Assembly (NCBI RefSeq): GCF_030813115.1
Contig: NZ_JAUSTY010000005.1
Span: 124,001 to 188,000 of the forward strand
DNA length: 64,000 nt
Direction: 5' to 3'
Source: Bacillus horti
GTDB lineage: Bacteria; Bacillota; Bacilli; Caldalkalibacillales; JCM-10596
The translations under genes and the position numbers were made by a program. Shown piece by piece: positions 8,733 to 17,608 of the stretch (position 1 is the first letter of the stretch; every line of letters starts with the position of its first letter). Below the pieces are notes generated by a model, which was not told where the DNA came from, ran no database searches, and was given only the letters and a program-made list of their open reading frames with translations.

Positions 8733-9203
8733 ATGGAAAACGATAAAGTAAAACTTTTTGCATTAGTGCCTTTGGCTTTTACACTTTGCTTATTTTTTCC
8801 GTTTTTCTTAAGATTTGTTGAAGCGTTGGAATGGTTATTTATTTCTGGGTTTATCGTGTTTTGGTTTTGGGTAGGATATGAAACTGCCCAGGTTAACATA
8901 GGTAAGTTAAAGGCATTTATTTTGGGAAGTTGGATTTGGTCCTTGATGTTTGCCATGTACATATGGATGATTGTTATTCCAAAGGATATGAATAGTAATA
9001 GCTTTTTAGCAACCCTTTCCATCTTGTATCCCATGTTGTTTGAAAGAGTAGTTGAGGGAATATATGTATTTATTTATCCTTATAATATAAATCCTTATAC
9101 AATGATCGTATTAGCCTACCTTTTGATATTACTCATCTTTTGCTTTGGATTTTATCGTGGTATCCTTGCAGCTAATACAAAGAGGAATAGAAATAACAAA
9201 TAA
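8733..9203 (+). CDS. Unknown four-helix membrane protein
   Basis: A 156-aa very hydrophobic protein not assigned to a family. Hydrophobic stretches at roughly residues 8-24, 28-46, 56-78 and 110-145 predict four or five membrane helices. The C-terminus is basic (NTKRNRNNK), which suggests a cytoplasmic end. A GGAGGAG ribosome site precedes the ATG. It could be cotranscribed with the preceding acetyltransferase gene. No function is proposed. Confidence 0.7.
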   Translation: MENDKVKLFALVPLAFTLCLFFPFFLRFVEALEWLFISGFIVFWFWVGYETAQVNIGKLKAFILGSWIWSLMFAMYIWMIVIPKDMNSNSFLATLSILYPMLFERVVEGIYVFIYPYNINPYTMIVLAYLLILLIFCFGFYRGILAANTKRNRNNK

Positions 9204-9366
9204 ATATTAGGGGTTTCTATAAAAAAACTTAAAATATTAAAGAATAAATTTACATATGATGATTTGATCACACAATAAGAATATTTTTACAGCCTTTATC
9301 AAGTAGCCCAATAAGGACTTAGTTTAACTCATTTGATAGTTACAACAAATTTACTCGAACTTCAAC

Positions 9367-9398
9367 ACTTCGTGCTCCTCCAAGCACGTGGTTTTTTT
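9367..9398 (+). terminator. Intrinsic terminator in the 9204-9509 gap
   Basis: CGTGCT (9371-9376) pairs with AGCACG (9383-9388), with weaker outer pairs, followed by a seven-T run. It probably terminates the GNAT/membrane protein transcript. The rest of the 306-nt gap is AT-rich and shows nothing else recognisable. Confidence 0.8.
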
Positions 9399-9509
9399 CG
9401 TGATTAATTTTTATTCCTTAAAGATCAGATACATTTTATGGGGAGAAATAGGAAAGTTTAAGAGATAGGAATAGATTATTTAGCAGAAACGTCAAATGGA
9501 GGAAAGCTG

Positions 9510-11102
9510 ATGAATAAAGAAACGAATCATACTCATGACTCTTTACCTCAATACCCTGAATCCTACTGGAGAGACTCTGTAGAGCTTCCAATTTTTCCGA
9601 GGCTTAACGAGAATAAAAAGGCTGACGCAGTTATAGTTGGTGGAGGAATCGCTGGAATTACCACAGCGTATTTACTCGTCAAAGAGGGACTAAGTGTCAT
9701 ATTGCTTGAGGCAAGTACAATTTTGAATGGGACAACTGGACATACTACTGCAAAAATAACAGCTCAGCATGATGTAATCTATGATGAATTGATCAATAAA
9801 GTTGGTTTGGAAAACGCTAGGCTGTATTATCAGGCAAATATGGATGCCATACATTTCATTAAACAAACGATTCAGGATCATTCCATTGATTGTGGCTACT
9901 CTGAGCAGGACGCCTACCTTTACACCAATTCCGAGGAAGGGTTAACCAAATTAAAGAAAGAAGCTGAGGCGTATAAGAAACTTGGAATTCAGGGGGAAGA
10001 GGTAGAAAAAATGCCTCTAGATGTACCTCTTAAAGGAAGCCTTGTGATGAAAAATCAGGCTAAGTTCCATCCGTTACAGTATCTTGCTACCCTAGTAAAG
10101 TATATCTTGGAGCATGGCGGTAGCATTTATGAGCACACAACGGCTGAGGATGTAGAGAAAGTGAACGTGGTGGATAAAAAGGTGACTACTGCAGATCAAC
10201 ACGAAATCGTTTGCAGCCATGTGGTTTCCTGCTCACACTTTCCATTCCATGATGGATTAGGCTTCTATTTTGCTAGGATGTACGCAGAACGTTCCTACGT
10301 ATTAGCGTACAAAACAGATAATGATTTTCCAGAAGGCATGTATCTTAGTGTAGATACCCCTCAGCGCTCCGTTCGTACTACTCCATTAGCAGATGGTCAA
10401 AAGCTTGTTATTATAGGTGGAGGAAGTCATAAAACAGGACAAGGAATTTGTACAATTGAGTATTATGAAGCTTTACAGGAGTTTGCGGAGAAAAAGTTTG
10501 GATTGCGTAATATTTCTTATCGCTGGTCTGCTCAGGATTTAATCACTACAGATAAAATTCCATATATAGGTAAGTTATCTGGTGGATCTGAGCACATTTA
10601 TGTTGCTACAGGGTTTAGAAAATGGGGAATGAGTCAGGGTACTTTATCTGCTTTATTGTTACGGGACATTATTTTAAAAAGAGAGAATCAATATGAAAAA
10701 TTGTACTCTCCAACGAGATTTGATCTGGCTACCGATGGAAAAAATCTAGCTGTTCAGAATGCAGATGTAGCCAAGCATCTTATCGCTGGAAAGCTTGAAA
10801 TCGTCCGAGAGAAAGCAGAAAACCTAGCGCATGGCCAGGGTGGGGTTGTTTCTGTTAATGGAAAAAGGGCAGGGGCTTATCGTGATGAAGAGGGAGAACT
10901 TTATGTTGTAGATACTACATGCACACATATGGGCTGTGAAGTAGAGTGGAATGAAGGAGAGCGAAGCTGGGATTGCCCTTGTCATGGTTCTAGGTTCTCC
11001 TACACAGGAGATGTTATGGAAGGGCCTGCTAAGAAGTCTTTAGCTCGCTTACAGACTAACACAAATAACATAGATAATGTTGATAATGAGATTTTATCTT
11101 AA
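9510..11102 (+). CDS. yhfW: FAD-dependent oxidoreductase with C-terminal Rieske [2Fe-2S] domain (YhfW-like)
   Basis: A 530-aa fusion of a DadA/glycine-oxidase-like FAD oxidoreductase with a Rieske domain. The dinucleotide motif AVIVGGGIAGITTAYLL is near residue 40. The Rieske ligands are C471-T-H473 and C489-P-C-H492, followed by GSRF. This order and size match B. subtilis YhfW. It probably passes electrons between the flavin and the iron-sulfur cluster in the cytoplasm; no signal peptide is present. The family substrate is not known. ATG 9510 has GGAGG upstream. It is monocistronic and ends at a strong palindromic terminator. Confidence 0.92.
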   Translation: MNKETNHTHDSLPQYPESYWRDSVELPIFPRLNENKKADAVIVGGGIAGITTAYLLVKEGLSVILLEASTILNGTTGHTTAKITAQHDVIYDELINKVGLENARLYYQANMDAIHFIKQTIQDHSIDCGYSEQDAYLYTNSEEGLTKLKKEAEAYKKLGIQGEEVEKMPLDVPLKGSLVMKNQAKFHPLQYLATLVKYILEHGGSIYEHTTAEDVEKVNVVDKKVTTADQHEIVCSHVVSCSHFPFHDGLGFYFARMYAERSYVLAYKTDNDFPEGMYLSVDTPQRSVRTTPLADGQKLVIIGGGSHKTGQGICTIEYYEALQEFAEKKFGLRNISYRWSAQDLITTDKIPYIGKLSGGSEHIYVATGFRKWGMSQGTLSALLLRDIILKRENQYEKLYSPTRFDLATDGKNLAVQNADVAKHLIAGKLEIVREKAENLAHGQGGVVSVNGKRAGAYRDEEGELYVVDTTCTHMGCEVEWNEGERSWDCPCHGSRFSYTGDVMEGPAKKSLARLQTNTNNIDNVDNEILS

Positions 11103-11249
11103 GATATGAAATAAATTGATCACTTATCAATTAGTTTGATCAAATAAATCATCAAGTAGACCTGTGAAATAAACTTGTGAAATAGCCGATCAAATAGATC
11201 AATCAAAAATAAATCAATACACCAAAAATCGTCCATATTTCATGAGTGG

Positions 11250-11296
11250 GGAGCTGTTCTAAAGTCATTTAAATGACTTTAGAACAGCTCCTTTTT
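11250..11296 (+). terminator. Loop-less 42-nt perfect palindrome terminator
   Basis: Two 21-nt arms (11250-11270 and 11271-11291) are exact reverse complements with no spacer; the left arm begins GGAGCTGTTC. A five-T run follows. It terminates yhfW. Between the gene and the hairpin (11103-11245) lies AT-rich sequence with repeated TGATCAAATA and TGTGAAATA pieces and no coding frame. Confidence 0.85.
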
Positions 11297-11402
11297 GTTT
11301 GCTTACGAACGCTTAAGAGCCCTTTCATAAATGGTTACTGAAAAAGGAAGTAAAAAAGTGATAAGATGGATAGTGAAGTTAATGAAAGTGGGGCTATAAA
11401 AG

Positions 11403-12578
11403 GTGAAGGCAAATATATGGACAAAGCTAATTGTAAGTATTATTCTTTCAGCAGCTATTTTAACGATTGGTTTTATAGCTTTTATTTTTACAGAATTACT
11501 AGGAGGAACAAGGTTCTACACACCATTAGTTGTTGCGGTAACTCTTATGTTAGTGGTGTATATTATTTTATGGATATTTAATCTAGTTCATCCAAAAAAA
11601 CTAACGATGATTCTGACTACCTTTCTTGTCCTTTGTGCCTTAGCCGTAACGGGCTATGAGCTAGTAAAAGGATATCAAAATAGTTTAGCTAGCTTAAATG
11701 ATCAAGGAGTAGATTTGTACGAATATGCTCCTTTTAGTGAAGGCACGAAGGCGGTTAAGCTTGATGAACCAGCCACATGGAGTGTAGAGCAGAATTTACC
11801 TGTACTTGATGGAGCTACAGCGTTGTATCCGCTGTATGCCGCATTCGCTCAAGCTACATATCCTGAAGGGGAATATGACGTGTATCAGAGTAAGGTGATG
11901 AGTAGTAATACGGTAGAGGCGTATCGAAATTTGGTGCTTGGTAAGGCAGATATTATATTTGTTGCAGGGCCTTCAAAGGAGCAATTGGACTATGCCAAAG
12001 GGTTTAGAGCTGAGCTAGAATTTACTCCGATAGGAAGAGAGGCATTTGTTTTTTTTGTCAACGAAAGAAATCCTGTTGAAAATATAACAATTGAACAGAT
12101 CCAAGATATATACTCGGGAGAAATAACAAATTGGAGTGAGCTTGGGGGAAGGAATGCAAGAATTAGGGCTTTCCAGCGGCCAGAAAATAGCGGTAGTCAA
12201 ACAGCATTACAGAGGTTAATGGAAGGTAAAGAGCTTATGAATCCACCTAAGGAGGATGTCATTGCAGGGATGGGTGGAATTATTCAGCAGACGGCAAGCT
12301 TCCGTAACTATAGAAACGCTTTGGGCTACTCCTTCCGATTCTTTACTATTGAAATGGTACAAAATGAGGATGTGCGTTTACTCAAGATCGAGGGAGTGGC
12401 TCCAAGCGAGGAGACGATTAAAAGCGATGAGTATCCTTTAGCAGCTGAGTTTTATGCTGTTACTGTTAAGGATAATAAGAAACCTCATGTAGATGAGTTC
12501 ATTAATTGGATCTTATCTCCTCAGGGGCAGTATTTAGTGGAGCAGACGGGGTATATTCCGATTCGTACTTTTGACTAA
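11403..12578 (+). CDS. Membrane-anchored PstS-like substrate-binding protein
   Basis: A 391-aa protein. Three N-terminal membrane helices (about residues 8-32, 37-62 and 67-88) are followed by a PstS-type periplasmic-binding domain. That domain has the ligand-loop motifs DGATALYPLY near residue 137 and RPENSGSQTALQRLM near 260, plus FINWILSPQGQYLVEQTGYIPI at the end. Family members bind phosphate or related oxyanions. The three-helix anchor in place of a lipoprotein signal is unusual. The start is GTG 11403, with only a weak ribosome site. No transporter genes are adjacent, so a sensor role is as plausible as transport. Confidence 0.8.
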   Translation: MKANIWTKLIVSIILSAAILTIGFIAFIFTELLGGTRFYTPLVVAVTLMLVVYIILWIFNLVHPKKLTMILTTFLVLCALAVTGYELVKGYQNSLASLNDQGVDLYEYAPFSEGTKAVKLDEPATWSVEQNLPVLDGATALYPLYAAFAQATYPEGEYDVYQSKVMSSNTVEAYRNLVLGKADIIFVAGPSKEQLDYAKGFRAELEFTPIGREAFVFFVNERNPVENITIEQIQDIYSGEITNWSELGGRNARIRAFQRPENSGSQTALQRLMEGKELMNPPKEDVIAGMGGIIQQTASFRNYRNALGYSFRFFTIEMVQNEDVRLLKIEGVAPSEETIKSDEYPLAAEFYAVTVKDNKKPHVDEFINWILSPQGQYLVEQTGYIPIRTFD

Positions 12579-12645
12579 TTAATTCGTGCTTTTTCGTTAT
12601 ATTTTTGGGGATTCGGTTTGCGCAACAATGTGGAGGTGGCACAGT

Positions 12646-13368
12646 GTGGCTTTAAAAGAGATCGTTAAGTTAGAAGAGAAATTTGAGGGGAGAGAGAATC
12701 GGTATCCTTTTAATATCCCATCTATTAACAATCTAAGTAGATTAGAAATTAAAAGTAATGTGACGTTTTTTGTAGGGGAGAATGGTTCTGGAAAATCAAC
12801 GTTGCTTGAAGCTATAGCGTATCAGTGTCAATTTAATACTGCTGGGGGAGGCAGGTCAAACGTCTATGATCTGGCTTCTTCAGAGTCTGATTTAGGAGAT
12901 TACATTAGGCTATCCTGGCTACCTAAGATCAATCAGGGCTTTTTCCTACGAGCAGAGTCCTTTTATCAGTTTGCTAATCATATTGATGATATTGCAAAGG
13001 AGTATCCAAGTGTGTATGACTCATATGGAGGAAGCTCTTTACATGAGCAATCTCACGGTGAAGCATTTCTATCTTTGTTTATGAATCGCTTTGGTCGTAA
13101 AGGAATCTATTTGCTAGATGAGCCTGAGGCAGCATTATCTCCAGCTAGGCAGCTGACATTTCTAAGCATTATTCATGAGCTACAAAAACAGGCACAGTTC
13201 ATTATTGCTACTCATTCCCCTATTTTATTGGGCTATCCTAATGCTGATATTTATAGCTTTGATGATCAAGCTATACGATTAGTCCAATATGAAGAGACAG
13301 ACCATTATCAGATTACAAGAAGATTTTTGGAAAATAGGTCGATTTATCTTAACGAACTCCTTAATTAA
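12646..13368 (+). CDS. AAA-family ATPase (COG3910-like, ABC/SMC-type fold)
   Basis: A compact ATPase of 240 aa. Walker A GENGSGKST is at residues 44-52, a signature-like LHEQSHGEAFLSLF is in the middle, Walker B IYLLDEPEAALSP follows, and the switch histidine is in IIATHSPILL. It resembles stand-alone predicted ATPases of COG3910 rather than transporter subunits. GTG 12646 was chosen because GGAGG lies 9 nt upstream; the earlier in-frame ATG 12628 has no ribosome site. It follows the PstS-like gene by 67 nt and may be cotranscribed. The role is unknown. Confidence 0.82.
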   Translation: MALKEIVKLEEKFEGRENRYPFNIPSINNLSRLEIKSNVTFFVGENGSGKSTLLEAIAYQCQFNTAGGGRSNVYDLASSESDLGDYIRLSWLPKINQGFFLRAESFYQFANHIDDIAKEYPSVYDSYGGSSLHEQSHGEAFLSLFMNRFGRKGIYLLDEPEAALSPARQLTFLSIIHELQKQAQFIIATHSPILLGYPNADIYSFDDQAIRLVQYEETDHYQITRRFLENRSIYLNELLN

Positions 13369-13493
13369 AAAAGTGGATAAATGATTAAGAACCTAATACA
13401 CTTTTCTTTATTTTTAGAAAATATGTTGAAATTATGTAAGAAAATTACCGATATAATAAATAAGAATATATCTATATTGAAAGGAAGGGTTTT

Positions 13494-13895
13494 ATGAAAA
13501 TTAATCTTTCTGTCAATAACAAATTTCTCGGGCTACAAACAACATCTGTGAAGAATAAAGAGCTTTTTAAGTCAACTCTCTTAGAAAAGCAAGAAAAAGA
13601 AGAAAGTAGTAAAGGGAAACTGGTTACGACTAGAGAAGGGGGCTATGTTCGTCAGTATATAGTAAGCCCTAAGGGAGATAAAATTTTATTAAGTGAGGTA
13701 AAGGCACATGATGAGGTAGAGTCTTCTAGGACGGAAAACTATCAAAGACCTATTCCAAAAAATAACTTAGATGGTCTATCAGAGAACACAAATGAGATAT
13801 TAAATTTACTACATCTTGAAACTGGAGCAGGTTTACCACTGCAAATGAATCAACTTTCAAACTCTAAAAGTAGTAAACAAAGTGAAGAAGTGTAA
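13494..13895 (+). CDS. Hypothetical protein, hydrophilic
   Basis: A 133-aa protein not recognised. It has no signal peptide or membrane helix, is rich in Lys, Glu, Ser and Asn, and ends with a low-complexity NSKSSKQSEEV tail, suggesting partial disorder. AAAGGAAGG precedes the ATG and a TATAAT-like -10 lies near 13454, so expression is likely. It stands between the AAA ATPase and a broken small secreted-protein gene. Confidence 0.6.
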   Translation: MKINLSVNNKFLGLQTTSVKNKELFKSTLLEKQEKEESSKGKLVTTREGGYVRQYIVSPKGDKILLSEVKAHDEVESSRTENYQRPIPKNNLDGLSENTNEILNLLHLETGAGLPLQMNQLSNSKSSKQSEEV

Positions 13896-13906
13896 AGGAA
13901 TTTTGG

Positions 13907-13935
13907 TTGAAAGGGTGGAAGAAAAAGGTTATAAT
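13907..13935 (+). promoter_or_regulatory. Sigma-A promoter of the broken secreted-protein gene
   Basis: TTGAAA (13907-13912), a 17-nt spacer and a consensus TATAAT (13930-13935). GGAAAGGAGGA follows shortly before ATG 13977, so promoter and ribosome site of the broken gene remain intact. Confidence 0.75.
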
Positions 13936-13976
13936 GATTTAGAAGTAAATTGAAAACTAGGAAAGGAGGACTAATT

Positions 13977-14295
13977 ATGTTTAGAAAAACATTGATTTCT
14001 TCCATCTTAGTAATTACATTATGTATTGGTTTACAATTTTCTGGAGGGGAGAAGGAATTTTTAGCGCTTCATAAGTAGAAGCAAAACAACCCCAGTTAAT
14101 TACACTACCTACATTCTTTAATGGTTACCAACTTCCTTATCAACCTGGTTTTAGGTATGTCTATGATAGCACATGGATAACTATTTCTTCTACTGGTGTT
14201 GTTCGTACCTTTTTCTCTGCTACTGTACCTGTAAAAGTCTATAATGCGTCTGGAATACTGGTCATGATTTTATTATAGTAGTAGGTAATGGTTAA
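13977..14295 (+). pseudogene. Small secreted protein broken by two -1 frameshifts
   Basis: ATG 13977 opens a signal-peptide-like MFRKTLISSILVITLCIGLQ that stops at TAG 14076. From 14078 the -1 frame continues with EAKQPQLITLPTFFNGYQLP and reads to TAG 14276. Shifting frame once more near 14249-14255 gives YNASGNTGHDFIIVVGNG, ending at TAA 14293-14295. One missing base after the codon AAG (14073-14075) and one within GGAATACTGG would restore a protein of about 105 aa with a secreted, beta-rich look. Neither site is a long homopolymer, which argues for true mutation, although sequencing error remains possible. Confidence 0.65.
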
Positions 14296-14516
14296 GTTAA
14301 CATAAAATTAATGCAAAATTCATGTATACCTAGCATGCCTTTTTAATTTTTATTGATAAAGATATTAGTCCAGAATAAGTGACTTTTCTAAAATAAGGAG
14401 CATAATAAAAAAATTTTGAGTGGTATTAATATATAAAAGGTGTGTTTTCCCAGTGGATAGACTAGAAAGAGGCGATCCTGTGGATTTTAGACATTCATAA
14501 AATATACATACATAGG

Positions 14517-14546
14517 AAAGGAAGGGGGCATAAATCCCTTCCTTTT
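14517..14546 (+). terminator. Hairpin downstream of the pseudogene
   Basis: AAAGGAAGGG (14517-14526) pairs exactly with CCCTTCCTTT (14536-14545) around a 9-nt loop, followed by only a short T tract. The rest of the 14296-14644 gap shows no gene. Confidence 0.6.
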
Positions 14547-14644
14547 AACTTATATTTAACGTGCGTTAGCTGTCGTATTACGTTGCGCCTAGAATCTGCG
14601 TATGACATTTTTCAAGGCTAATGATCGTGTATTAGCATATGCTT

Positions 14645-16819
14645 CTACGCATTAATTTTAAGTACACGCATTGCGTTTAAGACGGCAATCAATGTAACGC
14701 CTACGTCTGAGAAGACGGCTTCCCACATTGTAGCAATACCGAATGCTCCTAACACTAGAAAAACGGCTTTTACCCATAATGCTAGAATAATGTTCTGCCA
14801 TACGATTCTTCTAGTGCCTTTGGCTATGGTGATAGCAGAGGCGAGCCTAGAAGGTTCATCGTTCATTATGACGATGTCAGCTGCTTCGATCGCAGCATCT
14901 GAACCTAGACCACCCATTGCAATACCCACATCAGATCGTGCTAGTACAGGTGTATCGTTAATTCCGTCGCCAACGAAGGCGATTTTTTCTTTTGCTAATT
15001 TTTGCTGATCAAGTGCTTCAATTTGTTCTACTTTGTGCTGTGGTAAAAGCTCAGCGTGTACGGTATCTATACCAAGTGTAGCTCCTACCGTTTCACCGAC
15101 CTTTTTAGAGTCTCCAGTAAGCATCATAGTTTGTTTGATCCCTAGTGACTTTAAAGAACGAATCGCTGAGGTAGCATCATTCTTAACTTCATCAGAGATG
15201 ACGATGTAACCAACATACTCCCTATCAATAGCGATATGCACAATCGTTCCTACTTCATCAGGCTGGGTGAAGGGGATGTTCTCTTTGAGCATGAGCTTCG
15301 CATTTCCTGCAAGAACTTCCTTCCCTTCTATGACCGCCTGAATGCCATGACCAGATATTTCGTTGTAATCTTGAATCGCTTCAGTTTGAATTTCTTTGCC
15401 GAATGTAGAGCGAAGAGATTCAGCAATCGGGTGATTCGAATGTGCTTCTGCATGAGCAGCATACTTAAGTAAATCATCTTTAGTAATAGAAGTGGTTGGA
15501 TGAATCCCTGTGACCGTAAAAACACCTTTTGTTAAAGTTCCGGTTTTATCAAATACAACGTACTTGACATGATTTAAGGCTTCAAGATAATTACTGCCTT
15601 TTACTAAAATACCGTTTTTCGATGCAGCTCCAATCCCACCGAAGAAGCCTAGAGGAATGGATACAACTAGTGCACATGGGCAGGAGATTACAAGGAATAC
15701 TAATGCTCTGTATGTCCACTCCGAGAAAGTTGCTCCGCTAATTAATAGTGGAGGTAATACGGCGAGAAGAAGAGCAAGTGCGACAACAACAGGTGTGTAG
15801 TATCGAGCAAAACGGGTTATAAAGTTTTCCGTTGGAGCTTTTTTACTACTAGCGTTCTGAACTAAGTCTAAAATTTTCGAAACGGTTGATTCTCCAAAGC
15901 CCTTCACAACCTCAATGGTCAGCACACCATTTTTGTTGATAAAGCCACTCAAGATGTCTGCTCCTGGCTCTACATCACGTGGGATTGATTCTCCTGTTAA
16001 AGCAGATGTGTCAACAGAGGACGTGCCTTTTAAGACCTTTCCATCTAGAGGAACCTTTTCTCCGGGTTTAACTATAATAGTATCACCGATGCGAACATTT
16101 TCTGGTGAAACCACTTTTATTTCATTTCCAACCTGAAGGTTAGCATAGTCTGGTCGAATATCTAATAAGGCAGTGATTGATTTGCGGGAGCGATTGACCG
16201 CGATCCCTTGAAACATCTCTCCAACCTGATAGAAGAGCATAACGGCTACTCCTTCAGGGTATTGCTGGATAATGAAAGCCCCTATTGTGGCAATAGACAT
16301 TAGGAAGTTCTCGTCGAACACCCTTCCTCTAACGATATTACGTGCGGCTTTGGCTACGATGTCGCCTCCTATAATGATGTAAGCAACAGTAAATACGCCA
16401 AATTCAACGAGCCCTGTAAGTGGAGCAATAAGGCCAAATGCTAATAAGGCAATACTACTAATGATTCTAAGTAGTAATGTTTTGGTTTTTGAATCTAAAC
16501 GTTGAAGCTTTTGATTTTTTATCTCAGATGATTGGTCAGTTGAGTCCACGCGCTGTCCTCCTGAGAATGTGCTGTTATTTTGTTCCACTACAGTAACGTG
16601 TGACTCTATCATTTTCACCTTTTTCTTAATATCTGATACCCAAGAAGGGTTTACAGGTTCATCCGCTTCAACAGTGAGGGTTTTTGTTACGAAGTTGACA
16701 GAGCTAGCTGTAATTCCCTCAATTTTTTTGACTCCATCCTCAATCTTTAGTGCACAGTTTGCACAGTCAAGACCCTCTAGAAAGAAGCTCTCCTTTACTT
16801 TCTCTACGCTCTTCTCCAT
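14645..16819 (-). CDS. cadA: Cadmium/zinc/lead-exporting P1B-type ATPase
   Basis: A 724-aa heavy-metal-translocating ATPase of the plasma membrane. One N-terminal metal-binding domain carries GLDCANCALK (CxxC at 19-22). Downstream are the phosphatase TGES loop, the intramembrane SCPCAL site (about 377), the phosphorylated DKTGTLTKG (about 420), the HP motif in SNHPIAES, and GDGINDTPVLA. CPC and HP define the Cd/Zn/Pb/Co group. AAGGAG lies about 9 nt before ATG. It is divergent from the CadC-like repressor, whose operator overlaps its promoter. Confidence 0.95.
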   Translation of the reverse strand: MEKSVEKVKESFFLEGLDCANCALKIEDGVKKIEGITASSVNFVTKTLTVEADEPVNPSWVSDIKKKVKMIESHVTVVEQNNSTFSGGQRVDSTDQSSEIKNQKLQRLDSKTKTLLLRIISSIALLAFGLIAPLTGLVEFGVFTVAYIIIGGDIVAKAARNIVRGRVFDENFLMSIATIGAFIIQQYPEGVAVMLFYQVGEMFQGIAVNRSRKSITALLDIRPDYANLQVGNEIKVVSPENVRIGDTIIVKPGEKVPLDGKVLKGTSSVDTSALTGESIPRDVEPGADILSGFINKNGVLTIEVVKGFGESTVSKILDLVQNASSKKAPTENFITRFARYYTPVVVALALLLAVLPPLLISGATFSEWTYRALVFLVISCPCALVVSIPLGFFGGIGAASKNGILVKGSNYLEALNHVKYVVFDKTGTLTKGVFTVTGIHPTTSITKDDLLKYAAHAEAHSNHPIAESLRSTFGKEIQTEAIQDYNEISGHGIQAVIEGKEVLAGNAKLMLKENIPFTQPDEVGTIVHIAIDREYVGYIVISDEVKNDATSAIRSLKSLGIKQTMMLTGDSKKVGETVGATLGIDTVHAELLPQHKVEQIEALDQQKLAKEKIAFVGDGINDTPVLARSDVGIAMGGLGSDAAIEAADIVIMNDEPSRLASAITIAKGTRRIVWQNIILALWVKAVFLVLGAFGIATMWEAVFSDVGVTLIAVLNAMRVLKINA

Positions 16820-16874
16820 CTCGTATCACTCCTTTTACTTCAGAGAAACTATTGTATTGATATCTTGATAATAT

Positions 16875-16931
16875 ATGAGCACTTATTCATATGATAAGTT
16901 CATTATATGCATTGAAAAATCAAAAAGTCAA
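16875..16931 (-). promoter_or_regulatory. cadA promoter with overlapping ArsR/CadC-type operator
   Basis: On the minus strand TTGACT (16931-16926), an 18-nt spacer and TATAAT (16907-16902) form the cadA promoter. A dyad at 16875-16903, with arms ATGAGCACTTATTCAT and ATGATAAGTTCAT, overlaps the -10 and start point, as expected for metal-responsive ArsR repressors. Confidence 0.75.
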
Positions 16932-16955
16932 TGTTCTTCCTAAAAAATAGTCATA

Positions 16956-16964
16956 TGGTATAAT
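16956..16964 (+). promoter_or_regulatory. Extended -10 promoter of cadC
   Basis: TGGTATAAT is a TGn-extended consensus -10 facing the CadC gene. No convincing -35 is present, which is usual for extended -10 promoters. Confidence 0.6.
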
Positions 16965-17031
16965 AAGAGGAGTCGATTCCTATAATGTAATATGGAATCA
17001 TTCTGATTTTGATATGTTTGGTGGTGGGAAA

Positions 17032-17403
17032 ATGAAGGAGACACTTCGAGAGCAGGACGCATGTGAGGAAACTTGTAAAGGGACAAAGGTGGATGTTCAA
17101 TCGATCGGACAAAAGCTTCTAGATGATGCTGCTGTTACTGAATTAGCAAATATCTTTAAGGCCCTTGGTGACCCAACTCGAGTTAAAATGATTCATGCCT
17201 TGCTTCAAAGCGAGCTATGTGTTCATGACATAAGTGAAGTGTTAGGAATGGGTCAATCTGCCGTATCTCATCAGCTACGCTTACTGCGAAACCTTAGGAT
17301 TGTGAAAAGAAGAAAGGTTGGAAAAACGGTTTATTACTCGTTAGATGACAGCCATGTGGAGGAAATATTTATCCAGACTCTGCAGCATCTTAAGCATGTC
17401 TGA
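17032..17403 (+). CDS. cadC: Metal-sensing ArsR/SmtB-family repressor (CadC-like)
   Basis: A repressor of about 123 aa. The winged helix contains IFKALGDPTRVKMIHAL and MGQSAVSHQLRLLRNLRIV. ELCVHD (61-66) is the family metal-box motif, and Cys11 and Cys15 near the N-terminus match the extra CadC-type ligands, giving a likely four-Cys Cd/Pb/Zn site. ATG 17032 is preferred over ATG 17014 because GGTGGTGGG lies just upstream of it. It should release the cadA promoter when metal binds; this follows from family knowledge and the divergent arrangement. Confidence 0.9.
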   Translation: MKETLREQDACEETCKGTKVDVQSIGQKLLDDAAVTELANIFKALGDPTRVKMIHALLQSELCVHDISEVLGMGQSAVSHQLRLLRNLRIVKRRKVGKTVYYSLDDSHVEEIFIQTLQHLKHV

Positions 17404-17463
17404 ACGGACTGGTATAGAAGGAGAGGTTGCTTAGTGGAAAGCGACTTTTCTTTTTAAAGAATA

Positions 17464-17492
17464 TTGACCGATTGGTCGGTTACTATTATAAT
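17464..17492 (+). promoter_or_regulatory. TetR-gene promoter with operator in the spacer
   Basis: TTGACC (17464-17469), a 17-nt spacer and TATAAT (17487-17492). The spacer contains the dyad ACCGA-TTGG-TCGGT (17467-17480), a typical TetR-family operator, which implies autorepression. The 17500-17600 leader is unusually GC-rich for the region; no known RNA element was recognised in it. Confidence 0.8.
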
Positions 17493-17608
17493 GTAGACTG
17501 TAACTGAACATTAACATGTGGTCATCCGACCGCCATCATGTAGTGTAACACAGTGCACTGGGGACCGCGCAAGGTGCGAAGATATTTGTTATAAGAGGAG
17601 AGATCAGA

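Noticed and set aside
11366-11581. A 71-aa frame at the start of the PstS-like gene
   Set aside because: The overlapping GTG 11403 frame encodes clear membrane helices and a binding domain; the other frame is a shadow.
17540-17580. GGGGACCGCGC sequence in the TetR leader resembling a T-box motif
   Set aside because: Spacing differs from the conserved T-box core, no specifier stem or terminator follows, and the gene is not an amino-acid gene.
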